Assembly: GCA_008360955.1 (NCBI GenBank)
Contig: LUCM01005836.1
Location: forward strand, 1 to 64,000
Direction: 5' to 3'
DNA: 64,000 nt
Source: Fasciolopsis buskii
Taxonomy: Eukaryota; Platyhelminthes; Trematoda; Plagiorchiida; Fasciolidae
Positions 25,705-37,639 of this stretch are shown here, piece by piece; position 1 is the stretch's first letter, and each line of letters begins with the position of its first letter. A model generated the notes under the pieces. That model was not told where the DNA came from. It worked only from the letters and a program-made list of their open reading frames with translations, and did not search any database. Position numbers and translations under genes: made by a program.

Positions 25705-28040
25705 CACGATTTCGGGCTGAAATGCAACATTATCATTTGAACGCAAAACGGCAAGCAATACGATGTAATACAACGTGCGTCTAGATCATCTGGGACATGT
25801 TACCTGCCGGTTCCAAAATTAGGTCCTGCCTGAAATTAGGGGGGGGGGGGTACCAAATAATGCTTAACGACTTGGGTATTGGCCAGTCGGTGGCACGCAG
25901 CGAGGAGGGTGCTAACGGGGCTATGGATGATGTGCACGTAAATCACTATCCAAGGAGTTAGTAAGGCAGAAATTCTTTAGTAACAGGCTAGTAAATATAA
26001 GGACTTGGCTGTCTGAAGATTCGGTATATGGAGCGCAGTTCCTTTTAGGAAGGCCCCGTGACGAAGGCGCCACGCGACGTTTCCCGAGTAAGCGCAACGC
26101 GCGCAAATTTTGGACAATTATTCGATTGTCTCTCACCATATTTCATTTTGAATGCGAAGGCCTGCCGCCCGCAGTATTACCACTAACTTTTCCTTTAGCA
26201 AGACCCATTAAGATGAGCTTGAAAGAAGTGAATGCTCATTTGCGGTTCACTGCATGGAAAGAATTTTGAACTCCCAAATGGCATGGACCAAAGCTTGCCA
26301 TCTGAGAAATGCACTGAATTTATTCACTCTCTTCCGCCGGAAGAAGCTGAGATGCCTCTAGCTGTAGAAACATAGGGGAGCAAGAAAGTAAGTGGTTCAA
26401 AAACCAGCTAATAAGATGTTGCGCTGGTAAGTCATGGAACAAAACTGATCTGGACTGAACTCTACCTGACCTGCATCGGCAATATATTTGAAGGCCACCT
26501 AGAGGGCTGTTCGGTTTCAAGAAAGCCTAGGGCATTAGAAAAACGACGGCTGCATTTTCGAAATTTTGTCACTTGGTTTGCCGTATTTTGCTTCACCATA
26601 CCCTCAAATATAAAAGCTGCAATTCGCAGAATCCTTAAACTTCACAGACTTTACTGACTCGTTGAGTTCTTCTGTTAAACATGTTCTGTGCGTGGGATGC
26701 TCTTGCATTGGAAGGAAACGTGCAGTTCCTGCAGCTAAGCTGATTACTTCAGACCTGTGATCTCCTTCGCAGGGACCGTTATTGACCGACTAATTATGGC
26801 TGGTATTATTCGTTCATGATGTCATTTGAGTTTCTAGACGAGAACCAGGATAGTGCAAGATTTGAAATGTTGGAAATTTTCAAGGAGTGCCAAATAAACA
26901 CATTAAGTCATGAGCGCTTATGTGTGCAGCTGAAGCGTCTGTATGATAAGGTGATCACCTATAATTTTGTTTCCTGTTAAAAATGTTTTTCAGCGTCAAT
27001 TTTTTCCGATTTACCTGACCGCTTGCTCTGTGTAGACAGTGCTGCGGGATTGCCGTGTGTTAAGCGCGTCCAACGCTGCGTTTTTCTACTTCAAAAATCG
27101 GTCCGTTTCTCGCTGCTCTGTTTGACATTCTTTTAGTCTGTGCTTAAGTCGCGCAATCTTTGTCAAAAAAGTCCATAAATTTCCCCAACAACTAAGAATT
27201 CTTGTTGTGGTTTATCACATTGAATTTTTCCTGGCAGAGTGGGTTCCCAGTGGCTTCCGCTGTCATACGTTTTTACGTCTGGTGTTTTTTTGCTGGTGTG
27301 AATTTGTGTCGTTTTCATTAGTGGCTGCCATTATCTAAGCCGAACTTTGGTCATGCCCCGAGTGTCGGAAAACTGCGGAAATCGCGCTGTCAACGGCGTT
27401 GCTAGCACTGTGTGGGAGCATTAGGCGGACGTGAAGTAATGTGGTATACCAACGGAGCTTTTCGCTGTTTATCGACAACATGAGTGGGTGGCGTGGATCT
27501 ACTGAAGGTGCAATATCGCCGCCAGACAGGCATACGAAATGACAATTTTCCGGGAGACTCACAAACAGTTAAGCTCATTTTGCAGGACTGAGTAGGCAGT
27601 ACCCTGCACACAAAAGAAAACGTACATACCCGGAGTGCTTTAAAGTCCGACAGTGAACATCGAAAACGTGATGCCAAAAGATGGGCAAGCTAGTAAAACG
27701 TAGGACCGAAGTTGTCGGCTGCCAGTTTCCATAACGAGGACAAATGTGCGAACTAGGTGCGCTAACAACCCGAAGGCAATTTAAACTGCAAACGTTGCAA
27801 TCGAGAGTAAATGAATGTACACATTTGCACCTATGCACATATGCACATATATATTTCTGTGTTTACGTACGTACATATGGCCAAAATTGAACCACCATCA
27901 CTTTTCTATCAGATTTATTCCGAATGCAGGTCAATCGTTACTAAATTACGATGATATTTTCCGCAAAATGACACGTTTATCAAGTCTGAGTTAGAAAGAT
28001 CCTCCGGCATCATCACGCCGCCAAAGTCACTGTGGAGAGC
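25705..28040. other. No recognisable gene
   Basis: Minus-strand frames of 75 to 91 codons at 27335-27838 overlap in three registers and show no family motif. A run of 12 G at 25839-25850 is the only notable simple repeat. No exon or RNA gene was recognised. Confidence 0.4.
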
Positions 28041-28044
28041 TCAA

Positions 28045-28397
28045 TGCTTTATCAGGAATGATAGCCGAAACAGCACACTAGTAGTCAGTTACGATCGAAG
28101 GATAGATCGTTTCACGCATTTATAGGACTATCCACTCTCATGCATAGATGAGTTAATCGAAGGGATTCGCGATTTAAAGTGCACGGTGCACCAAACTTGA
28201 AGAGCGCCTACCACCAGATACCGACTAAAGAATGAGAAGCATTATACCGCATTCGGGGCCATTGGTGAACTGTATCACTTGCCGCATCCCACTGGGCGCG
28301 AAAAATGGATTGGTGTTTTCAACGTGAAATCGATGTTATCATAACCAAAAGACAATTGCATGGGGTATTTGCCATAAGGCGACATGGCTATCTGCGT
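28045..28397 (+). repeat. Inverted repeat arm (pairs with 29528-29880)
   Basis: This 353-base RT segment is repeated almost perfectly in reverse orientation 1.1 kb downstream. Base i pairs with 57925 - i. One visible difference is atttatagg against atttaaagg. Identity stops sharply after TCTGCGT at 28397. Confidence 0.9.
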
Positions 28398-29003
28398 GGC
28401 CACGGCGGAATTTCTAGAATCGCGAAGAAATGTAGTCCTGCACCCAACAAAACAAAGTGCATTATATGCACTCGGGAAACCAGGGAGAGTATAACCAATG
28501 AAACAACCACCGCCATATGAATTGAAAATATAATAACGTGTAATAAATTATTTAGTGTACCATTCTCAATGGGTATCACACTCTTTAGATGAAAACAGTC
28601 CCCCTTCTACCGAGTGATGCTTTAGTATTACTCAAGAATCTGAAACTTCAGTTGGAGAACGCCGTCTCACATAGTGGTACAAACAGATGCATCAAACATC
28701 GCCATCGCGGTCTGCCTGAACCCGAACGGTAATATTTTTCTCGGGACGGTGTCTCCAACGGAAACACGTCCCTCTCAAATCGAAAAAGAGGTATATGGTA
28801 GTGATGAAACCTAGGAGGAATGGAAAGTTGCTAGCCGGAGTACACTCAAAACTAGTGACGGACCAGAGATAAGTATCGTTCATTTCTGACAAAACGCACA
28901 AGCTGGGATACTGAACTACCATGTGTTGCCCCAGGCACGGAAGTCACGTCGGTAAGAATTTTGCATCGTTTCTGCTGATTTACTTCTCACCCCGACCAGA
29001 AAG
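28045..29003 (+). mobile_element. Ty3/gypsy RT-RNase H fragment (Mag/Gulliver-like), plus strand
   Basis: The plus strand reads RRIDRFTHL and DYPLSCIDELIEGIRDLK (28,096-28,180), the conserved block before the RT palm. A shifted frame gives KRQLHGVFA at 28,343-28,375, where the YxDD-containing strand should follow but is scrambled. RNase H follows at 28,676-28,810 (VVQTDASNIAIAVCLNPNG, then SPTETRPSQIEKEVYG), with the first catalytic Asp of TDAS kept. TSDGPEIS near 28,852 corresponds to the usual VTDQRSVS block. The family looks the same as the element at 33.7-36.2 kb. It is a frameshifted fragment without gag, protease or integrase. Confidence 0.75.
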
Positions 29004-29472
29004 ATGGGTAACAAGAGCGGTACATTTTGTCACAGTTCGTAATGTGACGTTCCTGAGGGCAGAAAATCAGCCACTTCTCAGTGTATGTGATGAAATGGGA
29101 GCACTTTGCGCATACGCATAGATCTCGAAGAATCTCTTGCATCTACCTTTAGAAAGAAAGTTTATCTTAGGGTCTTTGGTGAGTTTTCTTGTTTTCCTGT
29201 TGCGTATGCCCGTCCGGTTGCACCTACTCCTAATGTAATCAAGCGCATGATTGACCTCTGCTATCAATGGTATGCTTTTTACATATATTCCGGCGGTGAT
29301 TCGTCGATCATGTCCCATAAACAGGAATTTTCTCCACGACGAAAGTTGCCACCATTAGCACAAACCCGTGCAACCCTCAGCTGTGAGGGGAAAGTCGAAC
29401 TTCTGACCGGAGGTGATCAATTGGATTAAACATCTGCCACCGAAAGGCTAAACGGCAACTTGCTCTCGTGCT
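29004..29472. other. Spacer between inverted gypsy fragments
   Basis: A 107-codon plus frame (29106-29429) and an overlapping minus frame have no recognised relative. It may be retroelement sequence too decayed to name. Confidence 0.35.
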
Positions 29473-29473
29473 T

Positions 29474-29880
29474 CTTTCTGATCGAGGTGAGAAGTAAATC
29501 AGCAGAAACGATGCGAAATTCTTACCGACGCAGATAGCCATGTCGCCTTATGGCAAATACCCCATGCAATTGTCTTTTGGTTATGATAACATCGATTTCA
29601 CGTTGAAAACACCAATCCATTTTTCGCGCCCAGTGGGATGCGGCAAGTGATACAGTTTACCAATGGCCCCGAATGCGGTATAATGCTTCTCATTCTTTAG
29701 TCGGTATCTGGTGGTAGGCGCTCTTCAAGTTTGGTGCACCGTGCACTTTAAATCGCGAATCCCTTCGATTAACTCATCTATGCATGAGAGTGGATAGTCC
29801 TTTAAATGCGTGAAACGATCTATCCTTCGATCGTAACTGACTACTAGTGTGCTGTTTCGGCTATCTTTCCTGATGAATGC
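29474..29880 (-). mobile_element. Inverted, internally deleted copy of the 28.0 kb gypsy fragment
   Basis: On the minus strand 29,880 to 29,528 matches 28045-28397. The next bases (29,527 to 29,474) match 28,950-29,003. The copy therefore lacks 28398-28949 (552 bases, the RNase H region). The break has the trinucleotide CGT at both ends of the deleted interval (28395-28397 and 28947-28949), consistent with a microhomology deletion. Beyond 29,474 similarity fades. Confidence 0.85.
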
Positions 29881-29884
29881 TTGA

Positions 29885-32435
29885 AACTCAAGTGAGTTTC
29901 CGATGCTATCGGGGTCGTATTGACCATGTCTTTACCATGCTGTTAATTTTAGAATGGTTACGTTCCATCGTCGCAAGATCACTGTCTTCATTGGTGGTAA
30001 CGTGACATTCGATTCATGCGCAAAACATATCCCGTTCACCTTAACCTATTCTATGTACTGAACCCTGAGTCCTAGTGCCTTCCCCCGAGCCCTTGGTTTA
30101 CCTACAAAATTCTTCCACATTATACTACCAATAGTTCGAACGCGGCGCTGTTCAAACCGAAAGTGTTCTGGCACTTTTCCTCAACGGTCATGTTTTTGAG
30201 TCATGTAGCAGACGGTCGCACCTTAGATCGATAACCAAATGTCAGACCGACGGTACAGATGCCTTATCTTGGTGAATGTCAGTTGAGACTTTTGTATGCG
30301 CGAAGGCACTTCACCCGATATACAACTGCCTCTTGAAATACAATTATCCAGGTAAAAACTCATCTCTCCCACTCAACAGTTCCCTTGCTCCAACCGACGT
30401 AGAACATTGACTAGAGGGACCTTACTCTGAGCCTTTGACCAAATAGTCCAATCCCCAAGACATTAAAACGATCTGAGGATCGTGTAACCTAATGGGGACC
30501 GGTGAATGATTCCTCAGTTCATACAGTCTTTCGATGGAGTTGAGCATCCTGGATGTCTGGTATATCCTTCCACAGGCCGGGGAGTGTACAACTATACTTT
30601 GTACTGCGCCTATGGTTTTTTTGGAATCAGGGTTTAGCTATCTTCCCTAGACTGTTTACCAATGACCGATCAATCAGTAGACAGCCCCGGGCATTCCTCT
30701 TCGTCCTCGCTAACGGGAACTCCCACAAGGAAACAGCGAGTAGAGGTTCCGCGACAAAGTTCGTCTGGGAGGCTTAGTCATTTGAAAGCACTTAGTGGCG
30801 TTAAAAGCGAGTAGCCAACTCGGACCTTGACGCATCCCTGACCATGCTTAGGCATTTGGAGGAAAATACCTGGCCGTATTTCGCGTCAATTCACCATGAA
30901 TGTTAGTGTCCGCCAGGCTTACCACTCATCGTTTCTCTTCAACTTTGGAATTGAGATGACATGATGATTGCGTTATCCCCATATGAGATCAGTGACATCT
31001 ATACTTGTTCGCGCAGGCGATTAATCCAGATTATGAAGTTGCGCTTCTGGGCCAAGTTCTATTTAGAGGGTAAATATTTATCGGTCGTATGAACGACATT
31101 GTACCTGTGTGAGGAACTGTTTCAGGACTGGATTGCGTCAAAACTAAGCTGAGTTCTCGCAGAAGGACGGCGTCGCGAACCGGCAAACGAATATTAGTAG
31201 AGCAGAGAAAAGAGCCATTGGCTAAGCTTTAATCGACAGCAAATTAGGCATGCAGCCGAAATAAAGGAAATAATCACAACATTATTGTTTATGAAAAAGA
31301 TGAATTTGCATACGACAGATGATGATCTCCACCCATGAATTATAATCCGTGACGTTCAATTACTTGCAAAACTCCACGGATAGGTTGCGGTGGTTATGTC
31401 CAAACAAAGGAACACCAGGGGTATTGTGAGTATAAAAACATAAGCCTGCAGTGAGCCATGCTATTTATCAACAATGGATAGGGCACAAAGCACTATGAAA
31501 TAGGTTGTAGAAGTGGAGAATGATAAGGTCGCCGGTTCAACTTCGCTCACTATCAATCTAATTCCCCATTTGTCAGCCCTTAATTGACTGCAGTAGTCTT
31601 CTTAAAATGGTGTACACTGCTCATTGTTTAATAAAGGAAGTGAAGAAAAATACCAATGGGGACGATTTTGCATTATTCCCCTCGGTTTCTTGTAGTTTCT
31701 AGGAACGTCCTTGAGAATGTGAGTCTTGAAAGGTTTCTAGGTTGAAGCTGCGTGCCACCCGATGACGCAAAAAGACGGTCGGACGCGTTATTGCTGCCCT
31801 AAGAGATTTTCCGCGGGCGGTTTCCTGTGGACATCAGGGTCGTGGGAGACTTCGGCTAGTTTATCATCGGAAATACTCTGCGCAAAATTCAAAGGTAGCA
31901 ATTGAAAAACTACCGTAGAACTTAATTCAGGGACAGCCGTGTAGTTATCGCAAGCAGCAGGTGCCAAGTTTCATAACGAAACAATTTTTATGACAAACTG
32001 AGTCATACTCGAGCATAAATCTGGTCCAAGTCAAACAGTTTTGCCTCTTTGGCTAGAGGATCGTACTCGAGATATGGGTTCCGATCTTTCAGTAACACTC
32101 ACTTAGAATTCAGGGTTCCAACAGTGATACGACAGTTATGAAGAAATAAACATTCGTGGTGCGTTGCGTTCGTTGCCGCGCAAAGCAAAGAACGCATGGA
32201 GAGGAGTGCGTTGGGAAGATATGCTTCCCATCTTCGAATTTCGAGACATGGGCACTTCAGGGCCAGAGTGACGGATTTCCGAATCGTACCTATTACACTT
32301 CGGACGTGTCCACTGCACTGGGTTTGTACGCAGTATTACAACTGACAGCTATACCCTTTCCGTTGAAAAATGTGCGAAGTACTTCTGACATAAAAGTGCC
32401 GCGATCCGAATCATCATAATTGTCATCCAGCGTTA
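29885..32435. other. No recognisable gene
   Basis: Only short frames are present, the longest 87 codons at 32156-32419. No domain, RNA gene or clear repeat was recognised. Confidence 0.4.
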
Positions 32436-32439
32436 GACA

Positions 32440-33541
32440 GCAAGGTGAGCCTAATTGACCCCTGCCTTTTCCGCAGAGTTGCGTGTTTCTATAAAAGCAA
32501 TGAATATTCAAGGGGAACAGGGAATGGACCTACGCAGGCGGGAAACTATAAGAATGATGCAGTCGCCAACACACGGAACACATTCTAACTGTACAAATGC
32601 ACTCTTTCAGTCATTTAGACTGAATAGAAAATAACCACGATCGCCACTGTTCACGGTTCACTGCCATACCTTTCAACGTCTCCAGCCAGCCAGTTGACGA
32701 GTCTTTCAAACCCAAATCACGAAGACGTGAGACACCTACTTTACTTAAGTTTCCTGTTCATTTTCTCAATCTACTTTGTTACATCATCTGCTGACCTCCA
32801 CGTGGGCTCTTCCACTCCGCATCTGGAACGCAAAATAAGGCACGGTATGGTAGACGAGTGTTCGCCATACCCAACACGTGACCCAAACAGTGACGTCTAC
32901 TAAGTTTCATACGCTGAAACAAGGTATTCTCAGAATTGGCACCTAGTAATAGACACCTGACCTATACATTAATCACCTACCCACTCCATTCAATCCTAGC
33001 GAAACTACGTAGACATCGGTGATGGAAAACCTGCAAGCGACGAACATCTGCCGCACACATACTCCATGTCTCGCAACCGTACAACAGAACTGAGTGCACC
33101 GCGGCACAGTACACACGACCTTTCGTTTTCAGTGAGGTATCAGGCCGACGCCACAAGTGCTTAAGTCCAGCGTAAGCTGCTCGAGCCTTCGATATACATG
33201 TGTTTGCCTCCACAGCCGAGCAACCATCGCTCGGCAGGCAGTTGCCACTGTTAGTGGAACTCCGACCGTATGCGGACAGGCATACCAGAAGTGGTGAGCA
33301 AATAAAACTGTCAATAACAAAGGATGTAGAAATACTGGAACAGTGAAAGGCAAAGAAAGTGTTGGAATTCGTCAGTGATTGTGAGCAAGAACATACTGCG
33401 TGTGACAAATGGTAGTCATCCTTTGAGGTTCCAGTTGAGTCCCTCTTAGGACTAGGTCACCTTCGGAGTGGTACATATGGTGATTTGAAAGACTGATTTC
33501 ATTCCCACACAAATTTGACAGCGGAGTATCATGCCTTTTAC
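32440..33541 (-). mobile_element. Family R LINE (RTE-like) 3' fragment, minus strand
   Basis: The minus frame 33408-32977 (143 codons) contains CISKARAAYAGLKHLWRRPD, then GRVYCAAVHSVLLYGCETW and RRLQVFHHRCLRSFARIEW. This is the region after the RT thumb in fluke RTE-like elements. The final part (about 32,900-32,690) carries the usual GHVL...LPY and EWKSPRGGQQM segment with frameshifts. The 3' noncoding tail runs to about 32,440 (rc of GGCAGG...GGGTCAATTAGG). EN and RT are absent. The segment 32727-33541 is nearly identical, inverted, to 52825-53639. Below 32727 the two diverge. Confidence 0.85.
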
Positions 33542-33677
33542 TTCTTTGGTAGAAAACGGGAGGTTAACCTCCGGACAAAATGAAGCACAAGCGACTTGGG
33601 CGTGGCGTAAGGGCGCATAGGGTCTGTGTAAATCGAGGGATCCGGAAGTGAATGCATAAACATGTCAAGATAGGGCA

Positions 33678-36183
33678 TCATCTAGTGTTGTCACTTCTTT
33701 TTAGGTTGACGGTGTCGTACCGAAGTGTAGTTTCAGGCGTCATCGTTGCATCCTTTTTGATGTTACTCCTCCATTGGTTTCCAGACATGAATATCGTCGG
33801 CCGTTGATCCGTCACTGGCCAAAAGTGGTTATCAGTCGGAAATTGGTGCCGCTTTTTCAACGCCTTTCTTTTCCACTACAGAATATCGCTTCTCGATGGG
33901 AGTCAGGATTCCAGAGAAAAAACCACCGGTGTATCCTTCTGAATGAAGTTAGCCATAGTTGCAATGTTTGATGCACCGGGTTCATTGGTTACCTTCAGCT
34001 CGTTTTCTAGCTCGTATACTGGTTCAAAACAATCTGCAACGAACGCAGACAACAGGAGTATACGGTTTGTAGTAAGCGAATTTATTAAAAAAAATACATT
34101 TTTACTGCCCACGCCTGTGTATTAAGATCTCAGCGAGGGATAGCTGTTTGGAAAGTTCTAACCTTTCAGGATCTGGTCTAAGAAGATCCTTCGAGACTTC
34201 GAATCCCGAAATCTTCATTGTGCTCACAAACATTATACTTTTTGTTAAATAGTATTTCATTGATAGGAATCGATGCAAGTTCTGGTCATGTATCTCAGAT
34301 TCGTGATCGCAGATCATAATGTAATCAACATAGGCAAAAACGCCTAGCAGCCGTTTCTTATTACTTATATCATCCATCATTCCTTAGAAGCATGTGACGT
34401 GATTGATAACGCTGACAGGTGTGCGACAAAACTGGTGCGGAGCCCTGTAAGCCTAAAACGCAGTATACTTTCCTTCTTCCATTCTAGTGGGAATCTGATG
34501 GTAAGGGCTCTTTGAATCGAGCGCATTAAGTATCTCGTACTTAACTTTTCGAGGTCAATTGGTCCTCTCTTCTCATTACTATATTTTGCATGCGGATGGA
34601 TGAACAAGATTTTCCCGAAAGTACATGACAGGTTTCGTGGTTATTGCCGCTCTTCAGATATGCGTACCCGGTATTCTTCTGTCCAACCATCTCTATATTA
34701 GTGTAGTACTTTTGTAGTTTCTCACTAGGTTTTCATTTGAATCGTTAGGAGTGTGAATGGATGATAAGTGCGTTCAAGAATCACATCGTGATTCGTCCAT
34801 TGGTTCTTTATTGAAAAGAAATATTCACCCGGGGAGCTGTATCAAGTTATAGTTTGACTGTGGTCGGTAACCATGTCTTTTTGCGGCATCCGTTGGATGT
34901 TTTTAGCACTTGAGCTCTCCATTGAAGGGTCAGTAATACGTGCACCTAACCGTTTCGGTGTTGCTGTTCAAGTGAATAACTTGCCTTGCGCCGGATGCTG
35001 CCGGGGCTTTGTGGCTGTGGGCTGACAATTCGGCACTAAGTATTCATAAGGAGACTGAAGCATTGATTGCGCAGCAGCGAGACCACAGATGGAGGACGCA
35101 GATTTGTCCGTTTCAGAAGTATCTCCATCGGTTTGTGGCCAAGCAGTGCGTCGGTGCACAGCCTCGCTGTCACGAATAGTTTGCCGCGTTTAGCAATGAT
35201 TTCTTTGTTTGTGGTTGCAACAATGATGCCCGCGTTCGATGCTTGTTAACGATGTGGACGCCATCGTAATACGAATTTGGGGTGGTTCAACTTTCCAGCG
35301 ATGTTTCTGAATGGGGTCGTGGGATATATAGCTTACTGAGCAGCCTGTGTTGATGAAGCAGATGAAGCAGCGGGACTTTTTTCACGTTGACCGGGTAACT
35401 GCTTTTGGACAAGCAGTACGGAGAAGCAGCAAACAATTCCGATGTCAGAGTAAAATGCGAAGCGAATGCAACTCATCTATTAGCCGTTGATGCTCGACGT
35501 AGCTTTTGATGATGTCCCTTTTTACCACAGCCCTTGCACGTAGCGTCCCAAGCAGGGTATTTCTGCCGAGTATGGCAACCAAAACCGCAAAAATAACAGA
35601 GCGTCGCCAGTGGTGCAGACGGGATCTTCAACCTCTTCGGTATTATGCGGGCTTGCCATATCGTCAGGTCCGTTGGAACAAGATGTTATTGTCACGCTAT
35701 TCCGATTAGCTAGTGTTTTTTTGGCAACGTCCTGTGTTTTCGATAACTCAAAGGCTCTCTGTAGGTCAAATTTTCTTTTCGAGAAGCCTGTGGCCTGTGG
35801 TCAGACTGTACCCTGAGTGTGAATGCATCTGAAACTAGCCCCTAGCAGTGCACTTACGTTGAAACAGGTTTACAATCGCAGTCTTTAACCAGATGCAATA
35901 ACTGCTCCGGAAAGTGATCGAGACTCCATCCTCTTGGATAGTAGCTGGTAAGACTTGTCTGAATAAAATTGAGCTTTTCCGCTTATTACAGCGATGGTCA
36001 AAAGCTTGAACGACACCTTCAAAAGTGACATTCTCTAACGTATTGATAAACACGGAGCCAAAAATTGATTAGTGTTTAATTATTGGGATTTAAGGCCTCG
36101 ATAGTGAAGAGAGTCCAGTGATCCACAGCGCCTGGGGAATTAGGGTCAACATCGAATCTTCCCGATATGAGGTCCTCGTCCAT
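33678..36183 (-). mobile_element. Ty3/gypsy LTR retrotransposon (Mag/Gulliver-like), gag-PR-RT-RNH remnant
   Basis: The minus strand shows a gag start ATG at 36183-36181 (MDEDLISGRFDVDPNSPGA). Gag continues as VTFEGVVQAFDHRCNKRKS (about 36,030). A zinc knuckle follows, CKGCGKKGHHQK near 35,550-35,515. The protease reads INTGCSVSYIS around 35,360, where the active site should be DTG, so the catalytic Asp is Asn. LCTDALLGHKP lies near 35,140 and PQPQSPGSIRR/CQPTATKPRQ near 35,010. RT is frameshifted at 34,610-34,100 (LGVFAYVDYIMICDHES, with YVDD changed to YVDY; ISGFEVSKDLLRPDPERL). RNase H follows to 33,680 (NHFWPVTDQRPTIFMSGN). The order is collinear for one element. Integrase and LTRs were not found. 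Many stops make it inactive. Confidence 0.8.
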
Positions 36184-36189
36184 TTTGAT

Positions 36190-36780
36190 GGTTAGTCTAT
36201 TAAGTTGTGAATCCGCAAACCTACCGGAATAAAGCTGAAATGAAAAAGCTTCTGAATAAGTTTTAATCGATTAACCAATTCGGACGTACGACTAGAATAA
36301 TGGAATTTATGTGTGAAAGCGAAGAATCTGAATGCGGCAGACGATGAACTTCCCATATGATTTACAGCCTCTAAAAATGAATGTTTGAAATGGAGAAGGC
36401 TTCAAGCGCACATTTGCAACCCGCCAGCTGATGGTATTTCAAATGATTTTTTTTATCAAATATGCGGAAACTGAATGGCGTTTACCGACTTGAAACATTT
36501 GTAGTGTATCACTTTCGTATCGACCAGTGGGATCACGCAAAACGTCGCGGGAACTAGTGGTTCCATAGGTTTATCTGATGACGGGTCTGGTCGATTTAGA
36601 CACCGAGTGGTCTCATACCGACGAAGGAATCAAGGATTCCCAAGGTGACCAATGAATTCAATGTGGAAAGAGGCAGAAGCGCTCATGTGGTGAACTATAC
36701 ACATTGTTTTTTTCTTTACTCCTACCCGCTCATTGTTTTCATTCGCCTTGGTTCCAGTTGAATATAGTCTTTATTTAGAT
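36190..36780. other. No recognisable gene
   Basis: This lies between the gag start of the gypsy element and a LINE fragment. It may contain the element's 5' leader. A (T)n stretch lies near 36,447. No coding feature is supported. Confidence 0.35.
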
Positions 36781-36782
36781 TT

Positions 36783-37580
36783 GTGCAGAATATATGCAAT
36801 CTATACAGTAGTTATCGAGGAGGAAGTAATTTGGACGCATTACTTAGGCCTAAATGTTCACTTCATTGGGCCCCCTTCGATTCCCGCACTTTGGGCCAGA
36901 CAGGGCAACAAGCTATCTTAGCAAGGACTCTTGAAACTTTTAGAATGTATATTGCGTCTCCGAAACGTGCATACAAGGTCAGGCTATGAGGTGCGAATAC
37001 GGCGTCTCGCTTCACTCTTCGCATTCTAGGTGATTTTGTTCCGAGCCCTAATGCTCAGGCCGATATTAGGATTTCTCAGAACGTGCAGTTCGAACGTGTA
37101 TTGTTGGACTGTGTCTCAGTCAACAGTCGTTTGTATGCAGATCAATTGAACGGTTCTGCATGTGTCAATAACAGTCGACTGAGGCGTCGTTATCTCTTCA
37201 TCGTATCTGTACATGCGCCTAGTGGTTGTAGCTCTCCTGAAATGAAAGATTAGTTCTACCGAGACTTGTCCTGGTTATTTCGAAGTGTGCGTTCAACAGA
37301 CGTTGTGGTCGTTGCTGATAATTTTAATGCCTAACTTGGCTAATTCATCGGCGTAAAACGGTGTATTGGAGACCCTGTTTCTAGCTCCACTGGTCGCACC
37401 GACATCGGTAACCACCTCACTCGAGTTTATTCTGGCCACAGACTGTCTCTGGTGAATACGATTTTTTTCATAAAAAGCGACTTTGTTCAACCTGGCATCC
37501 TCCCTCGTCTTCACATTGTAGAACTAATATCGATCACATTGCCATTGCAGATTGCTGATAATTGTATTCCACACCTGTGG
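36783..37580 (+). mobile_element. Family R LINE (RTE-like) endonuclease domain fragment
   Basis: Plus-strand frames follow APE endonuclease order. FDSRTLGQTGQQAILARTLE at 36,876-36,935 corresponds to FNVRTL..GQQ.. near the N-terminus. DCVSVNSRLYADQLNGS lies at 37,110-37,160. RRRYLFIVSVHAPSGCSSPE at 37,180-37,240 holds the usual YAP as HAP. RSVRSTDVVVVADNFNA follows at 37,280-37,330, where GDFN has become DNFN, so the active-site region is altered. A further stretch matches the cleavage loop (HRLSLVNT, near 37,440). It ends near 37,560 before the H of the SDH motif. RT does not follow in this orientation. Confidence 0.8.
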
Positions 37581-37639
37581 ACTCAATTCATCCTTTCGTT
37601 GAAGGTCGCCTCTGTTTGCTCTTAGTCATTCTGATTTGA

